DNA from: Haberlea rhodopensis
Lineage: Eukaryota > Streptophyta > Magnoliopsida > Lamiales > Gesneriaceae
Assembly: GCA_907163345.1 (NCBI GenBank)
Contig: CAJQUN010000407.1
Location: 310,001-374,000, forward strand
Length of the DNA stretch: 64,000 nucleotides
Reading direction: 5' to 3'
The notes below the pieces were generated by a model. It was not told where the DNA came from. It ran no database searches and worked only from the letters and a program-made list of their open reading frames with translations. The position numbers and the translations under genes are program-made. Below, one piece after another: positions 21,229 to 34,245 of the stretch (within the stretch, counting starts at the first letter, position 1; each line of letters opens with the position of its first letter).

Positions 21229-24200
21229 TCACATGCACTTACCCCAAAAGGAAACTAAACATAAACACATACCAGAGAATAGTTCCGGGTAGTGCTGCAC
21301 CATATGCCGCTCCGTCTCCCACGTAGCCTCCTCGACACCCCTGCGATCCCACTGAACCTTGATCATAGGTATCACTTTGTTCCGAAGTCTACGGTCTGCT
21401 CGATCCAGAATTCTGACAGGCCGTTCCACATAAGATACATCTGATTCTAACTGAACTTCGGAAGGCTGTAACACATGCAACGGATCCGGCTCATACTTCC
21501 GCAGCATAGACACATGAAACACATCATGTATACCAGATAAAGAAGGCGGCAAGGCCAGTCGGTAAGCTAAGGTGCCAATGCGCTGTAAAATCTCGTACGG
21601 TCCAACATACCTCGGAGACAGTTTCCCGCGCATCCCAAATCGCACAACGCCTCTGAAAGGCGAGATCTTCAAAAAGACCTTATCTCCCAACTGAAATTCC
21701 AACGGTCTCCGTCGTTTATTTGCATAAGCTGCCTGTCTGTCCTGGGCCGCTTTCATTTTCTGCCTTATCGTCTTTATCTTCTCTTCCATCTCCCGAATCA
21801 ATTCCGGTCCTCCGACCGATTTGCGGTCCAAATCATCCCAACACAAGGGTGATCTACACCGTCTGCCATAAATAGCTTCAAACGGAGCCATCTGAATACT
21901 CGCCTGGTAGCTATTGTTATACGAAAACTCTACCAAAGGCACTGAATCCTGCCAAGAGGCATCGAACTCCAAAACACAAGCTCTCAACATGTCCCCGAGC
22001 GTCTGAATAGTGCGCTCGGTCTGGCCATCCGTCTGAGGATGATAAGCAGTGCTCAATCTGACTTTAGTTCCCAAAGCTGACTGAAGGCCTTCCCAGAAAT
22101 GAGATGTGAATCGCGGATCTCGATCTGACACTATGGAAACGGGGATCCCATGCAATCTCACCACATCTCTAATATACAACTGCGCCATCCTCAAAAATGT
22201 GAAAGTCATGCTATAGGGGATAAAATGAGCTACCTTAGTTAATCTGTCCACAATCACCCAAATAGCATCAAAGCCTGAAGCACTCCTCGGCAAATGAGTC
22301 ACGAAGTCCATGGAAATGTGTTCCCACTTCCACTTCGGTATTTCCAAGCTTCTCAACTCGCCGCCAGGTCTCTGTCTCTCTGCCTTGACCTGCTGGCAGA
22401 TCAAACACCTCTTTACAAAAGCGACGACATCAGACTTCATCCTTTTCCACCAAAACTGACCACGCAGATCTCTGTACATCTTCTTCCCGCCTGGGTGGAT
22501 GCTAAGTCTGCTACTGTGAGCTCGCTCCAAGATCCCTTTATGCAACTCCGGCGTACTCGGAACCACCCATCGGTCACCCAATCTCAAAGACCCGTCATCG
22601 GCCACTCTGAATTTCGTTGGCTGACCAAGATGTACTAAAGATAACCACCTCTGAACCTCATCATCTGACCTCTGAGCTCTCCTGATGTTCTCATAGATGT
22701 CTGGCTCAGCTAACAAGGTCTATACATGCACAGGTGATGCATCAATGTCAAAGTCATAGCCCAAATGACAATAGGAGGTCATCATAGCCGACAGATGAAT
22801 GACGTCCTCAGCAGAACTCCTCACTTTCCGGCTCAAAGCGTCTGCTGTCAAATTGGCTTTCCCCAGATGGTACTCTATCTCGCAATCATAGTCCTTGAGT
22901 AGGTCCATCCACCTTCTCTGCCTCATGTTCAGCTCTGCCTGAGTGAATAAAAATTTGAGGCTCTTGTGGTCCGTGTATATGGTAAATGAAGTACCATACA
23001 AATAATGCCTCCAAATCTTCAGGGCGAAGATGATAGCCGCCAATTCCAAGTCATGAACTGGATATCTGGTCTCATGCGGCTTCAACTGCCTCGATGCATA
23101 AGCTACCACATGCTTATCCTGCATCAGAACACACCCAAGACCCTGAAGTGATGCGTCAGTATACAGAACAAATCTGGAGTTCTCCGTAGGGATCACAAAC
23201 ACTGGCGCCGTCGTCAACCGGTGCTTTAATTCCTGGAAGCTCTCCTCACAAGCTTCTGACCAAAAGAAAGGCACTCTCTTCTGAGTCAACTGTGTCAGCG
23301 GCTTGGCAATCTTCGAAAAGCCCTCAACAAAGCATCGATAATATCCGGCCAAGCCAAGAAAACTCCGGATCTCAGGCACAGAAGTGGGGGCAGCCCACTC
23401 CATCACAGCCTCAATCTTCTTGGGATCTACTGATATCCCGCTGCTCGATATGACATGCCCCAGAAACACTACACTGCTCAGCCAAAATTCACACTTACTG
23501 AGCTTAGCATATAACTGATGCTCTCTGAGAATCTGAAGCACTGTCCTCAAGTGTTTCACATGCTCCTCCTCGCTCCGGGAGTAGATGAGAATGTCGTCAA
23601 TAAACACAATGACGAACTTATCAAGATACGGCTGAAACACTCTGTTCATCAGACTCATGAAGACCGCTGGATCATTCGTCACACCGAACGGCATCACTAA
23701 AAACTCATAATGCCCGTATCGGGTCCGGAATGCTGTCTTCTGTACATCTTCCTCTCTGACTCGAATCTGATGATACCCGGATCTCAAATCAATCTTGCTA
23801 TACACCCTGGTACCTTGCAACTGATCAAACAGATCATCGATCCTTGGAAGAGGATACTTGTTCTTCACTGTAGCCTTATTCAGTTGCCGGTAATCGATAC
23901 ACAACCGCATCGAACCGTCCTTCTTTTTCACAAAGAGAACTGGTGCGCCCCATGGCGACACGCTCGGGCGTATATATCCCTTGTCCAGGAGATCCTGCAA
24001 CTGATCTTTCAACTCTCTCAACTCAGCCGGTGCCATCCTATAAGGTGCACGAGAGATAGCGGATGTCCCTGGCAATAGCTCGATCCCAAACTCAACTTCC
24101 CTAGCCGGTGGGAATCCTGGGATCTCTTCTGGGAATACATCAACGAACTCTGCCACTACTGGCACATCCTCAACTCTTAGCTCTTTACTCTTCCCAGACG

Positions 24201-25779
24201 TGTCTACGGCATAAATGAGATATCCCATGTGACCACGTTCCAACAACTGAGTCATCTTTATCGCTGAAATCAACGGAATCTTCGCACGAGAACCGTTGCC
24301 ATAGAAAGTCCACTGACTGCCCAACTCAGGTATGAACTTCACTGTCCTCTGCCGGCAATCTACCACTGCCTGATATCTGTTCAGAACATCAATACCCAAG
24401 ATGCAGTCAAAGTCTGACATGCCCAATACGATCAAGTCTGCCTTCAACTCGTTGCCCTCAAAATAAATGAGGCAGTCTGCCATAAACTGATCAGCAACGA
24501 CATTTCTTCCAGTGGGTGTTGAGACAAGGAGAGGCGTGGGTAAAGAAGACGTGCGCATATGGTGTCTTTCCACAAAACCCACCGATACAAAAGAATGGGA
24601 GGCACCTGTATCGATCAAAATAAAAGCAGGGTACGTAAATAAATGACACGTACCGGCGATCACCTCCTCTGGGGCTGCCTGGGCCTGCTCCCTGGTCAGT
24701 GCATACACCTGCCCCTGGGGTGGTCCTACTGTCTGACCTCACGATGGTCGAGGCCCAAACTGCTGCCTCTGCTGCACTGCCCTATCCTCAAACCTCGGCC
24801 TGTTGCCCTGAAACTCAGACTGTCCTCCCCGTGTGGGGCAATACCGAGTGATGTGGCCCATCTTGCCACAGATATAACATGCAGGACACTTGTTTGAAGA
24901 ATGTGGCCCTCCACAATTGTTGCATCTCGGCTCTCCCGGCCTATCCCCTTGTGAAGATCCTCGATTGGCCGACCAATTGCCCTTCTTGCCATCCTGTTTC
25001 TGACCAAAGTGTTTCTTTCCACCATATCGCGAAGATGAAGAGGCACCACGGGGTTTAAATGGCTCTCCCCGAGGCCTCAAGCTGTCATTAGTCTGCCTCT
25101 GTTGCGGTACCGGTGGTGGCATAGTACTAGCATAAGCTCCCACTCCTAGCTCGGCAAGCTCCGCCCTTGTGAGAGCATCATCAAAAGAAGTTGGGTTATT
25201 AGTGATAACCCGGTCATAGAGCTCCGTTCGCAATCCCTTCATAAAGTTCCTCATCTTAGCGTGCCCACTGGTGGCAATGTGGGGAACGTACCTCAGCAAT
25301 GAAGAGTACCATGTGGCATAGTCTGCCACTGACATGTTCCTCTGCTTCAGACTTGTAAATTCATCCTCCTTCGTCTGACTCGCCGCAGCGGAGAAATACC
25401 GGTTCAGAAACCTAGTCCTGAAGAGTGTCCAATCAATCACAGCACCCAGTGCTCTCATTTCCATTACTGTGCTCCTCCACCACATCAGAGGTTTCTTGGC
25501 TAATTGAAACTCCGCCAGTCGCAGCCAAGCTGTCACAGCACAAGGAGCCGATACAAAGATCTGCTCAAGTCTTTCCAACCACTCTTCAGCCTCTTCTCCG
25601 GACTCTGTCCCCTCAAACCGGGGCGGATGATACGACAGAAATTGCGTCAAGCTAATCTCACCCGGTAGCAATAACTGAACCACTGGTTCCATGCCTACGA
25701 TCGGTGGAGGTAGAGGGTTCGCCTGTCCGATACTTGCATTCACACTGCCAACATCTCCAACCTCCTCATTAGCAGCCAT
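21229..25779 (-). pseudogene. gag-pol: B1 gag-pol, single frame with two stop codons
   Basis: One frame of about 1516 codons runs from the ATG at 25779 to 21229. Order: Gag core; two zinc knuckles (CNNCGGPH and CYICGKMGH, about 24930-24830); protease DTGASHSF (about 24610); RT with SKIDLRSGYHQ and intact FIDD (about 23600); RNase H (YTDASLQG, about 23160); integrase with zinc-binding segment (about 22500-22390) and D,D35E triad (MDFVTHL about 22310, SDRD about 22125, QTERT about 22015); chromodomain (SYVERPVRILDR to EEATWETERHM, about 21450-21310). Only two defects are seen: TGA for a Gly codon near 24737 between Gag and protease, and TAG for a Ser codon at 22720-22722 between RNase H and integrase. 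All catalytic residues I can see are present. Family: Tekay/Del chromovirus. Confidence 0.95.
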
Positions 25780-25992
25780 GCTGTAACACAAATGTTAACA
25801 ACAATTCGAAAGCAATATATATGATATGCCGTTAGATAACAGGAATAAGAATAAGCGCGTTAGTATAACAGGATATACATTAATATGCACCACATGCATA
25901 AACATGCTTCAAATGTAAGCACCTAGCCTATCATGCTAAGGCTACCCTTCACTCTTTCCCGGGTTCTCTAACCACTGCTCTGATACCACTAA

Positions 25993-27968
25993 TGTAAGGA
26001 CCCTAATCCTTAAGTGCGGAATCAAGGCATAATAGAGCTATCATAGTGATCAGAGTGTAAAAGAACGTGTTGAGTCTATGAGCTTAAGCATTACATGCCA
26101 AAAAAAATAAGGACTACCAAAAGGATTAATTACATTCCAATCAATGAATGTGTTCAATTATAGTTTTATACTACTCCTAGAGTAGATACTATCCAAAATA
26201 ATCCTGTCCTTTCTATCTCAAAAGAGTTCTTCACAAGGCTCACCACCTCAACCCGTTCAAGCCCTTCTATCATGCCAAAAGTACCTACAAGGACAACCCC
26301 CAAACATGAGCAATAATAATCATTCATATTCAACACAATATGAAGATAAAGCGTAAATGCATAATCATAATAAAACACTTCATGTTTTCCCCATGCATTT
26401 CAAACGCTTCCCGTTTGTTGTCCCTGTACCATAACTCATGAGTATAATCAATAGATTATTTTTAATGGTCTAAACATGTCATGACATATACCAGCTCATC
26501 AATACCAAATACTGATCACCAATCCCTAGTCTGTCCATCACAATGTATTTTAATGCCCCTCGCTTATTTACATATAGGCGGCATAGGATAACCTCGCTTC
26601 AATGGACTGCGGGACTCCCACCCCTCGCCTCTCATTGAGCGGCAAATACCCTTTCCTTGCCCTATATGATAACCACGCTCAAATGTGACATGCGGCGCTC
26701 CCACCCCTCGCTTCACATTTAGCGGAACCAAACCAAATAGCGGCAAGCATTAAAATCATCAAGGGATGACCACGACTCATGGGATATGCACCAATAATCA
26801 TATGCATCTATAAACATCATGCATAACATGTATTTGCATCCACAATGCAATACCACATATATACTTGCATCCACAATGCATAACAATAATTATATAAGAT
26901 ACATGTACCGTTGGGGTGCCCGTACGTCCACTACGTACCTTTCCAAAATGTAGGATATGGTAGGACTTCAATGCCTTGGCTGTGTTGCCACCTGGGATGG
27001 TTCTACACATTCACACAAATCAATATTAGAACCCAATAATAGTCCAATCCAAAAAATCCTACAAAAAAATCCAAAAATATCAAATTTTGGCCTTCGCGAT
27101 CGATCGCCCATCACGGCGATCGATCGCCAAACCTCACTGTCCGAGAACCAAATTTTGCACCCTTCGGCGATCGATCGCCACCCCTGGCACGATCGATCGC
27201 CAGTCCCGCCGATCGATCGCCCAAGAGTGGCGATCGATCGCCAAATGCTTGAAAAGCCCACTGCCTGGGCGCGATCGATCGCCTGGAATGGGCGATCGAT
27301 CGCCAACCCCTGTTACCCGAAAAACCTCCATTTTTGCACTTCAAAACAATTCCAACCCATTCCAACACTTAACCATCAAACCAACAACTCAAATAACAAC
27401 ATAAACCCATTTCAAAACCTTTCAAAAATCATTTCAAACCCAATCTAAACACAATAAAAGCAATGGGGAGGTATCCATACCTCTTGTGGACTTCAAAACT
27501 CACACCAAATCCCACAAAGCAAGTTTTTTTGAAAGTTTTCTCTTCAACCCTAAGCATCAACTCGAAAATGGGGAAAGAAAGGGTTTGGTGGTGGTTTTTG
27601 GGGAAAGTAAGAGTGATGGTTGGAAGGGTGGAATTGGGGTATAATTGGTTTAATTAAACCAATTTCATTCCATAAATTACCATGGTGTATAAAACACCCC
27701 AACATGATATTTTCCAAAGCATTAATTCAAAATGCACCAAAATATCAATTAAACACATGATTTCCACAAATTGCTAACCAAGGCAAATAAATCATGTTCC
27801 CAACCATAATTCCCAACATGCACCCTGAAATGCTATCCCGGGTCACTTTAACACATGACTAAGCATTTCCACATAATAATACCAACACATAATTAATTAC
27901 TACCATAATTAATCATAAAAACACAATTAATGCACCAAATTGCAATTAATCATTTCGGGGATATCACA
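25993..27968 (-). mobile_element. B1 5' LTR
   Basis: Starts on the plus strand with TGTAAGGACC and ends GATATCACA. It differs from the 3' LTR by isolated bases and small indels. Palindrome cluster at 27094-27305 with eight intact cores. Confidence 0.95.
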
Positions 27969-27973
27969 ATAAA

Positions 27974-30006
27974 TCAGAGTATTAGGCCGTGTTGATATCC
28001 TGAGCTTATAGAGATTACAGTACCAAAATAATTTCAAAAGGGATTAGTTAATTTTCTTAGTAACAGCGTGTAAGACTATAGTTCTACTACACTCTTAATA
28101 GAAACTATACAAAATGAAACTCTGTTCTGCTAATCCTGTAGCACTCCTTAAAGCTCAACGTGTCAACCCTGACCCTTGTTCTCTGTATTAAATGCACCTA
28201 CAAAGACAACCCCCAACACATGAGCACATCATAATTCATATTCAACATAATATGAATGTAAAGCATAATGCATAATCATAGATATAAAATACTTCCTGTA
28301 TTTCCAATGCATTTAAAACGCCCATTAGTTGTCCCTGTACCATAACTCATAATCAAATCATTATATGAAATTATGGCTTCTTTAAATAAATGTCATGACA
28401 TAACTTCTCTTCTTAAATCTTAAATCTTTCTTAGTCAGTTTATCATCAGTGTATTTTATTGCCCCTCGCTTCGTAATTTTCTTAACAAGTGGTATCTCTT
28501 CCTCGCTTCGTATGGCATACCTCGCCTCCATGTGCAAGCGAGCCTCCCCCCTCCCGCTCCACATTTTTAGCGGTATAAGCGGTGAGCATTAAAAACATCA
28601 CAGTGATAACCCTGACTCGTGGAATACACACTCTTTATTCCACAACATACATATGCAACAACAATGCATAACAATATGTATCATACTCATAATGCACAAC
28701 TTTGCATCTAACATGTGTCAAATAGACAAACATAAAATACATGTTACCGTTGGGATGCCCGTACGTCGCTTACGTACCTTTCCAAAATATGGTGTATTGC
28801 AGGACTCTATCCCCTGCATTGTGTAGCTATCTGTGAAGGCTCTACACCAGTGTACAACACAATATTAGATGCCAATTTATAGACCAACATAAAAAATCCA
28901 ACAAAAAAACTTCATTTTACTTTGTTCTGCATCTGGCGATCGATCGCTACTCCGAGGCGATCGATCGCCAGACTTCACTGGCTTGAGGCGATCGATCGCC
29001 TGCCTTTGGTTTTGGCCACTGGCCTTCGGCGATCGATCGCTGCCTTTGTAGCGATCGATCGCCACATACTCTGTGCGCGATTTTCCAGATTTCTCGAACA
29101 CTCATAATCATACCATCAAATCCAGCATATATGACACACAACATACTTGAACAAATATGCTAGGAGTTACTAGGTACTACCATGAATGTATTCATATCAA
29201 AGTTATACCCAACCTTAAACCCACATGGATGAAAATCGCCTAACCAAATCAGTACTCACCCAAGTTCTTCTGAAAACAGGGTATCATTTTCCTTACCCAG
29301 ATTTTCGAACACATACTTTCAAATCAATAAATCTACCACATAACACATATAACATGCTCAAGTAAACATGCTAGGAACTTCACAAAAACACCATAAATGT
29401 ACTTGAATCGATGGTTTATCAAAACTTAAGCTAGCATGCCATTTTTACACCAAGTAAAAGCATGAACTTAACAAAACTTAAACCAAAATAGAACATGGTT
29501 TCTCACCCTCTTTTGCTCCGATTTTTGGCAAGTTTCTTGCAAAGAAATTTGAAGTTTCTTCCTTCCTACCTGCTAAGGTGAAGGTGGACGATTTTTGGGC
29601 GAAAATGGGGCGAGATTCTGAGATGGGAGGGTGAAGTGGGAGAGTGGGTAAGAAGCATGTGCAATCAGCTGGCAGGGTATGGGTCAAGGGGGGTGGTTGG
29701 GTGTTGGGTGGTGTGATCTGTTATGTTTTGGTCCCGGTATTTAGCACGATGTATTAAAATATCCTCACATGATATTTTTAGTATTTAAACAATAAAATAC
29801 TTCAATTTCCAAATAAACATGCTTCACCAAAACAATTAACACCCACCCCAAATAATCATGCCCCAACCCAAATTCCCAACATACTTCACATACACCCTGA
29901 AATAAATTTCCCCAATATAATTAATTCAACACAAACAATTAATACCATAATCTTCATAGAATGATTAATGTTTAAAATAACACATAATAATTTCGGGGAT
30001 ATCACA
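27974..30006 (-). mobile_element. A2 3' LTR, main part
   Basis: Continues the LTR begun at 19153-19215 after the B1 insertion and ends GATATCACA at 30006. Palindrome cluster at 28934-29065 (five cores); GTACGT/ACGTAC hairpin at about 28760-28780. Confidence 0.95.
28934..29065 (-). repeat. CGATCGATCG palindrome cluster (A2 3' LTR)
   Basis: Five GCGATCGATCGC-type cores, identical in order to 35270-35400 of the other LTR. Confidence 0.93.
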
Positions 30007-30077
30007 ATACTCCCCTACTTAAAAGATTTCGTCCTCGAAATCAGCATGCACTTACCCAATATAATACGAAACATAAA

Positions 30078-33000
30078 TCACATACCAGAAAACAGTTCTG
30101 GGTAGTGCTGCACCATGTGTCGCTCCCTCTTCCACGTGGCCTCCTCGACACCCCTACGATCCCACTGAACATTGACCATAGGTATAACTTTGTTTCTCAG
30201 TCTGCGATCTGCCCGATCCAGAATTCTGATAGGCCGCTCCACATAGGAAACATCGGACTCTATCTGAACCTCAGAAGGCTGCAACGCATGAGAAGGATCT
30301 GGCTCGTACTTCCGCAACATAGACACATGAAACACATCGTGAATGCCGGACAGAGAGGGCGGTAAGGCCAATCGGTATGCCAGAGTACCAACACGCTGTA
30401 AGATCTCGTACGGCCCAACATATCTCGGGGATAACTTCCCCCGCATCCCAAAATGTACCACACCTCTGAAAGGTGAGATCTTCAAAAAGGACATTGTCGC
30501 CCAACCGAAACTCCAACAGTCGACGCCGTTGATTAGCATACGCTGCCTATCTGTCCTGGGCTGCTTTCATTTTCCTTCTAATCACCTTAACCTTTTCTTC
30601 CATTTCTTGGACCAACCAGGCCTCTGGCTCTCAGCCTTCACTTGCTGACAAATCAGACATCTCTTGACGAATGTGGTGACATCTTGTTTCATTCGTCTCC
30701 ACAAAAATTGGCTGCATAAGTCTTTGTACATTTTCTTTCCGCCCGGGTGGATACTCGTCCTTCTGCAATGAGCACGCTGTAGTATTCTCTAACGCAACTC
30801 AGGCATATTCGGAACTACCCATCGATCACCTAACCTCAAGGAACCATCCTCCGCCATCCTGAACTTCGACGACTGACCCAGACGAACCACTGACAACCAT
30901 CTATGAACTTCTCGTCAGTCTCCTGAGCCTTCCTGATGTGATCATAAATAATGGGCTCAGCTAATAGGGTCAAAACCTGTACCGGTGAAGCAGACACATC
31001 ATAATCAAATCCCAAATGGCAGTAGGAGCCCATCATAGCTGATAGACACATGCATCCTCTACTGTGCTCTTCACCTTCCGACTCAAAGCATCGGCTGTCA
31101 AATTTGCTCTTCCCGGATGGTATTCGATTTCACAGTCATAATCTTTCAGCAGGTCCATCCATCTCCTCTGTCTCATATTCAGCTCAGCCTACGTAAACAA
31201 GAACTCCAGGCTCTTGTGATCAGTGAAGATGGGAATGAGGTACCGTATAAGTAGTGTCGCCATATCTTCAAGGCAAACACAATAGCTGCTAGCTCCAAAT
31301 CGTGGACTGGATACCTTGTCTCATGTGGCTTCAATTGTCTTGAAGCATAAGCTACAACGTGCTTATCCTGCATTAGCACGCATCCTAAACCCTGAAGGGA
31401 TGCGTAAGTATAGAGAACGAACCCCTTGTTCTCCCTGGGAATCACCAAAACTGGCGCTGAAGTCAATCTATGCTTCAACTCCTGGAAGCTCTGCTCACAA
31501 GCTTCCGACCAAAAGAATGGAACGCCCTTCTGAGTCAGCTGCGTCAATGGCTTGGCAATCTTTGAAAATCCTTCGACAAAGCATCGATAATACCCAGCCA
31601 AACCCAAAAAACTTCGGATCTCAGTAACTGAAGTCGGCGCAGACCAATCCATAACTGCCTCTACCTTCCTGGGATCTACTGATATCCCCTCTCGAGATAT
31701 AATGTGACCCAAGAATGCAACACTGCTCAGCCAGAACTCACACTTGCTGAGCTTGGCGTACAACCGATGATCCCTCAGGATCTGTAGCACCGTCCTCAAG
31801 TGATTGGCATGCTCCTCCTTACTTCTTGAATAGATAAGAATGTCATCAATAAACACGATCACGAACTGATCAAGATACTTCTGAAATATTCTGTTCATCA
31901 GGCTCATAAATACTGCAGGGGCATTCGTCACCCCGAATGGCATCACCAAGAACTCGTAGTGCCCATACCGAGTTCGAAAGGGTGTCTTTTGTATATCATC
32001 AGCTATAACTCGTATCTGGTGGTAGCCTGACCTCAAATCAATCTTCGAGTAAAGCTCTTTGCCCTGAAGCTGATCAAATAAGTCATCAATCCTCGGAAGG
32101 GGGTACTTGTTCTTAATCTTCACTTTATTCAATTGACGGTAATTGATGCACAGGCGCATCGAACCATCCTTTTTCTTTACGAACAAGATTGGTGCACCCC
32201 AAGGCGATACACTAGGACGAATGTATCCCTTGTCGAGGAGTTCCTATAACTTCACTTTCAGCTCCCTCAGCTCTGCCGGCGCCATCCTGTATGGGGCACG
32301 GGAAATGGCTGATGTTCCAGGCAGTAACTCAATCTCAAACTCCACATCTCTGATCGGTGGAAATCCTGGAATCTCATCCGGGAACACATCAATGAATTCT
32401 GCCACGACCTGTATATCCTCGATCCTCAATTCTTCCTTTTCCTCAGATACGTTCACGGCATAAATAATGTAGCCCATGTGACCGCGTTCCAACAGCTGTG
32501 ACATCTTAACTGCTGAGATCACTAGAATCTTTGGACGAGAGCCGTCCCTATAAAAGGTCCACTGGAACCCCTGAACATATAGAAAGTGCACCATTCTCTG
32601 TCGGCAATCAACTACGGCCTAGTATCTGCTCAACACATCAATGCCGACAATGCAGTCAAAATCTGTCATCTCTAACAAAATCAGATCGGCCCTCAGATCA
32701 TTGCCCTCAAAATAAATGAGGCAATCAGATAACAGTCGATCCACAATCACATGCTTTCCCGTGGGTGTCGAGACCATGAGAGGCGTGGGCAACGGAGACG
32801 AGCATAAATGGTGTTTCTCCACAAAAGCAGCATATACAAAAGAGTGGGAAGCACCTGTATCTATCAAAATAAATGCAGGGTACGTAAGTAAATAACACGT
32901 TCCAGCAATAACCTCCTCCGGGGCTGCCTCAGCCTGTTCCCTAGTCAGTGCATACACCTGACCCTGCGGCGGTCCTGCCGCCTGACCTCCCTGTGGTCGA

Positions 33001-34021
33001 GGCGCAAACTGCTGTCTCTGTGGTGCCGTCCCGGCATCAAATCTTGGCCTACTCGGTCCAAAGCATGCCTGACCTGCCCGATTGGGGCAAGCCCTAGCCA
33101 GGTGGCCCACCTTGCCAGAAACATAACAGCCTCGGCAGTCACGTGACAAATGAAATCCTCCACAGTGGTCACACCTGTTCCCCCTGTCTTACTCCCCTGA
33201 GTTGGTCCTCGATTGCTTTGCTTCTGACTCTGAGACTTCTTCCCACTGAATCTAGAAGATGAAGAGGCCCCACGAGGCTTAAACTGGTCTCCTCGTGGCC
33301 TCAGGCTGTCAATAGCTGGTCTCTGAGGTGGTATGAAAGGGGGCACATCTTCCTTGTACGCACCAACTGCAATCTCTGCCAGCTCTGCCCTTGTCAGGGC
33401 ATCATCAAATGAGTTGGGGTTGTTGGAGACAACCCGATCAAATGACTATGGCCTCAGTCCCTTCAGGAAATGCCTCATCTTGGCATGACTGCTCACAACG
33501 ATATGAGGTACATACCTCAACAGTGAGGAATACTGCATAGCATAATCTGACATTGACAGGCCGCCCTGCTTCAAATTAGTGAACTCATCTTCCTTTAATT
33601 GTCTGGCAGCTGCAGAAAAGTACCGGTTAAGGAACCGGGTTCTGACTACAGTCCAATCAACCGTCATACCCTGAGCCCTCAGCTCCATAACTGTTGTCTT
33701 CCACCACATGGAAGACTTCTTCGATAACTGGAACTCTGCCAACCTCAGCCATGCAGTCCGTGCACAGGGTGCCGATACAAATATCTGCTCTAATCTCTCT
33801 AGCCATTCCTCGGCTGCTTCCCCAGTCTCAGTCCCTTCAAATAACGGTGGGTGATATCTCAAGAACTGGGTCAGACTTATCTCCCCTGGTAGCAGTATCT
33901 GTGCAATAGGCTCCACGCCTACAGCAGGTGGCGGTAGAGGATTTGACTGAGCAATACTAGCATTAATGCTGCCTACATCTCCCACCCTTTCATTGAGGTT
34001 CTCCATATTAATAGCCTCCAT
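30078..34021 (-). pseudogene. gag-pol: A2 gag-pol, broken, integrase core deleted
   Basis: The start is the ATG at 34021 after an ATTACAG acceptor. Gag, one normal and one damaged zinc knuckle (second Cys to Ser, CYVSGKVGH), protease DTGASHSF, RT with FIDD (about 31848) and RNase H follow. Breaks: TAG in gag near 33446, a frameshift near 33180 at the zinc knuckles, TAG for Gln near 32619, TAG for Gln near 32244, and a frameshift in RNase H near 31230. At about 30620 the end of the integrase zinc domain joins straight to the region after the catalytic core, so about 550 bases including all of D,D35E are missing; the junction shares GGT with both sides. The chromodomain end (30290-30080) is intact. 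The copy cannot have integrated itself in this form, so the deletion is later or the enzymes came from another copy. Confidence 0.92.
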
Positions 34022-34228
34022 GCTGTAATACAAGGGTTAACAACAATACCAAAAGCAGTTCATAACATAAGCCGTTAGATAACAAGAGTAATCATATTCA
34101 AAAGCATGTTAGTATAACAACTTATACCAAAAATATGCACCACATGCATAAACATGCCCACCAATGAATACCTAGCCAACTTGATTCTAAAGGCTACCAT
34201 TTACTCGTTCCCCGGTTATCTAACCACT

Positions 34229-34245
34229 GCTCTGATACCACTAAA
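34229..34245 (-). other. A2 primer-binding site
   Basis: Minus-strand TGGTATCAGAGCAGTGG directly inside the 5' LTR. Confidence 0.9.

Larger units (their letters stand above)
19216..27968 (-). mobile_element. Element B1 (family B), complete
   Basis: An 8753-bp element with LTRs 19216-21194 (1979 bp) and 25993-27968 (1976 bp) that are almost identical. PBS on the minus strand at about 25973-25989, PPT at about 21195-21215. It lies in the 3' LTR of A2; the duplication ATAAA is at 19211-19215 and 27969-27973, and the uninterrupted target can be read in the A2 5' LTR near 34311. It is the innermost and so the latest insertion of the nest. Confidence 0.97.
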
